From Ruminococcus sp. (GTDB lineage Bacteria; Bacillota; Clostridia; Oscillospirales; Ruminococcaceae), in assembly GCA_029062165.1 (NCBI GenBank), contig JAIDQQ010000023.1, positions 481,889-545,888 on the forward strand: 64,000 nucleotides of DNA. Direction: 5' to 3'. The notes beneath the pieces are model-generated. The model was not told the origin of the DNA. It did no database searches and saw only the letters and a list, made by a program, of their open reading frames with translations. A program made the translations under genes and the position numbers. Below are positions 62,736 to 64,000 of this stretch, piece by piece. Position 1 is the stretch's first letter. The number at the start of each line of letters is the position of its first letter.

Positions 62736-63161
62736 TCAACAAGCCCCCTCGTATACCGCACAATTATCGGGTGTTTCGTATACTGTAACATCTGCTAACT
62801 CGAAACCCTCACCGGAAAGAATATCATAAAAATAATGTGCAAAATTTTCGGCAGTAGGTCTGAACGGTACTTCTATAAGCCGGAAATCCTCGTCGTTGAG
62901 TGCCTGTATCGTCGACGGTTTAAGAGTGTTCTTTTCGTATATAAATGAATGGTCAAAACTTTCCGCAAGGTCTCGGACGGTCTTTTTCAGATTGCCGAAA
63001 TCGGTCAGCATACCCTTTTCGTTACCGGTTTTCTGTAGTTCCTGACCTTTTATTTTTACTTCTATTACCCATCTGTGTCCGTGTATATTTTTACATTTGC
63101 CGTCGTATCCGGACAGAAAATGTGCGGAATCGAATGCCGACGAAGTTTTAAGATAATACAT
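62736..63161 (-). CDS. queD: 6-carboxytetrahydropterin synthase
   Basis: 141 residues. Zinc histidines in FDSAHFLSGYDGKCKNIHGHRW, catalytic Cys in that loop, and PTAENFAHYFYD. First gene of the operon, behind a regulatory leader. Confidence 0.95.
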   Translation of the reverse strand: MYYLKTSSAFDSAHFLSGYDGKCKNIHGHRWVIEVKIKGQELQKTGNEKGMLTDFGNLKKTVRDLAESFDHSFIYEKNTLKPSTIQALNDEDFRLIEVPFRPTAENFAHYFYDILSGEGFELADVTVYETPDNCAVYEGAC

Positions 63162-63172
63162 ATATACTCCCC

Positions 63173-63209
63173 TTAAAGAAAATACAGCCGTAAAAATAAC
63201 CGGCTGTAT
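63173..63209 (-). terminator. Attenuator hairpin in the que leader
   Basis: Minus strand ATACAGCCG, 10-base loop, CGGCTGTAT, then TTTTCTTT. It lies between the promoter and the queD ribosome site, where only regulated readthrough makes sense. Confidence 0.75.
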
Positions 63210-63239
63210 CGTATAATCAGAATAGTTAAAAAATATAAT

Positions 63240-63293
63240 ACAATGCCCATAGTTTTATTTAATGACAGGATTGGTGCAAACGAACTGTCCTGA
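63240..63293 (-). promoter_or_regulatory. Candidate preQ1 class I riboswitch aptamer
   Basis: The transcript should begin near 63293 and enters a hairpin at once: GACAG (285-289 side) with CTGTC (264-268 side), loop with CGTTTGCACC, then an A-rich tail ATTAAATAAAAC. GTTT of the loop can pair with AAAC of the tail to give the H-type pseudoknot of preQ1-I aptamers. Placement before queD-queE-folE-queC-queF and the downstream attenuator support it. Sequence match to the consensus is by eye. Confidence 0.55.
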
Positions 63294-63298
63294 ATGAC

Positions 63299-63327
63299 AT
63301 TATATCATATACCGCAAAAAAAGTCAA
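63299..63327 (-). promoter_or_regulatory. Promoter of the que operon
   Basis: Minus strand TTGACT (63322-63327), 17 bases, TATAAT (63299-63304), extended -10 TG. Confidence 0.8.
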
Positions 63328-63344
63328 TTAATAAATGATTACAA

Positions 63345-63412
63345 TTTAATTCATAATTCATAATTATTAATTAAATTAATTCTTAATTATGCATTCTTAA
63401 TTCTGAATTATT
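63345..63412. repeat. AT-rich AATTCATAATT-type repeat
   Basis: Overlapping AATTCATAATT, TTAATTATT and inverted copies. Similar pieces lie at 41764-41797 and 59144-59165. Here it supplies the last codons of the antiporter gene. Confidence 0.5.
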
Positions 63413-64000
63413 ATTTTCGTCTGATTTGTAAAGGAATTTCAGTATAATCGGAGTAGCTACCGAAGATACTATTATAAGCAGTATCACACACGCAAAGTAT
63501 TTTGAATCCAACATACCTACTGACAGTCCTTTCTGTGCTACTATCAATGCGACTTCACCACGGGTCATCATGCCGACGCCTACTTTAAGACTGTCACGGA
63601 GATTATATTTCATTAATTTTGCAGTAAGTCCGCATCCGATTACTTTCGTAAGTAATGCAACAAGTACGAATCCTACCGAAAATAATACAAGTTCCTTATT
63701 GAATCCGCTTAACTCCGTTTTAAGTCCGATACTTGCGAAGAATACAGGTCCGAAAATCATATAGGAATTTATATCTACTTTCCGTGCTATGTAGTCGGAA
63801 TCCTTAAGACTACACAGAATAAGTCCGGCTACGTATGCACCGGTAATATCGGCTATACCGAAAAATTCTTCCGCCGAAAACGCCATGAACATACACATTG
63901 CAAGGCTTAATATCGGTATACGCTGATGATGTTCGTATCTCTTGTCAATCAGTTTGAAGATGTAGTACATAGCGAATCCTATACCAAACGCAAACAGTAT
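63383..64000 (-). CDS. CPA2-type cation/proton antiporter (partial, 5' cut by window)
   Basis: The frame stays open to the window edge (upstream residues ILFAFGIGFA). At least six membrane segments, with GIADITGAYVAGLIL, FGPVFFASIGL and VGMMTRGEVALIVAQKG, the last typical of KefB/NapA-type exchangers. The C-terminus is short, with no TrkA-N domain. The last residues (NSELRMHN) are encoded by the AT-rich repeat. Confidence 0.9.
   Translation of the reverse strand: MLFAFGIGFAMYYIFKLIDKRYEHHQRIPILSLAMCMFMAFSAEEFFGIADITGAYVAGLILCSLKDSDYIARKVDINSYMIFGPVFFASIGLKTELSGFNKELVLFSVGFVLVALLTKVIGCGLTAKLMKYNLRDSLKVGVGMMTRGEVALIVAQKGLSVGMLDSKYFACVILLIIVSSVATPIILKFLYKSDENNNSELRMHN

Overview
The window is AT-rich Firmicutes DNA that looks like a cellulosome-producing Ruminococcus or close relative (Oscillospirales). 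The reasons are four dockerin-bearing secreted proteins (one cut by the left edge, a CAP-domain protein, a GH26 mannanase and a Cthe_2159-type beta-helix protein), long Thr-rich linkers, the LL-diaminopimelate aminotransferase route to lysine and peptidoglycan, strong AGGAGG ribosome sites, and many sigma-A promoters with exact 17-bp spacing. Genus is an inference from gene content; no rRNA is present.

Layout. 1-5.6 kb: a minus-strand string ending in nth (endonuclease III), made mostly of small immunity-like genes (SUKH, barstar-like, a triplicated 78-residue module). Two paralogous dockerin genes flank it and point inward. 5.8-13.3 kb: a phosphorelay cluster (REC-kinase, REC-AraC, REC-Hpt, membrane hybrid kinase with two REC domains, stand-alone Hpt, REC-HD-GYP). 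13.4-17.4 kb: sbcD-sbcC. 17.5-19.8 kb: GH26-dockerin. 19.8-21.4 kb: an ABC-F protein with a degenerate second ATPase. 21.6-23.1 kb: VTC polyphosphate polymerase plus DUF4956. 23.25-23.62 kb: a candidate structured ncRNA with its own promoter and terminator. 23.7-26.8 kb: an unknown gene and clpB. 27-27.9 kb: HU and an AT-hook/DUF6465 protein. 28-31.2 kb: the dockerin/Cthe_2159-like protein. 31.3-33.4 kb: small unknown/immunity-like genes and a Ser/Thr kinase, then tRNA-Pro(CGG).

33.6-39.4 kb: a pentapeptide-repeat protein and a TetR-controlled operon (alpha/beta hydrolase, condensation-like acyltransferase, acyl carrier protein, AMP ligase), with an SCP2 protein behind it under its own promoter. 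40.5-50.5 kb: a five-gene module (VWA, SWIM zinc finger, DUF4132/HEAT, MoxR AAA+, DUF5682) matching the domain set of the poorly understood E. coli yehI-L-M-P-Q genes. This is the best candidate for an undescribed system. 50.5-55.3 kb: tmk, a sugar transferase, a patatin, dapL and dapF. 55.4-57.4 kb: an orphan HsdS with a nucleotidyltransferase. 57.4-59.1 kb: a lipoprotein GH3 enzyme. 59.2-63.3 kb: a queuosine operon (queD-queE-folE-x-queC-y-queF) behind a leader that looks like a preQ1 riboswitch with a terminator. The right edge cuts a CPA2 antiporter.

Regulatory highlights: an identical direct-repeat promoter (TTAAGR-N5-TTAAGA-N9-TATAAT) before both the VTC operon and the Cthe_2159-like gene; a perfect TetR operator; and two 11-bp palindromes abutting the -10 of the SWIM/MoxR genes.
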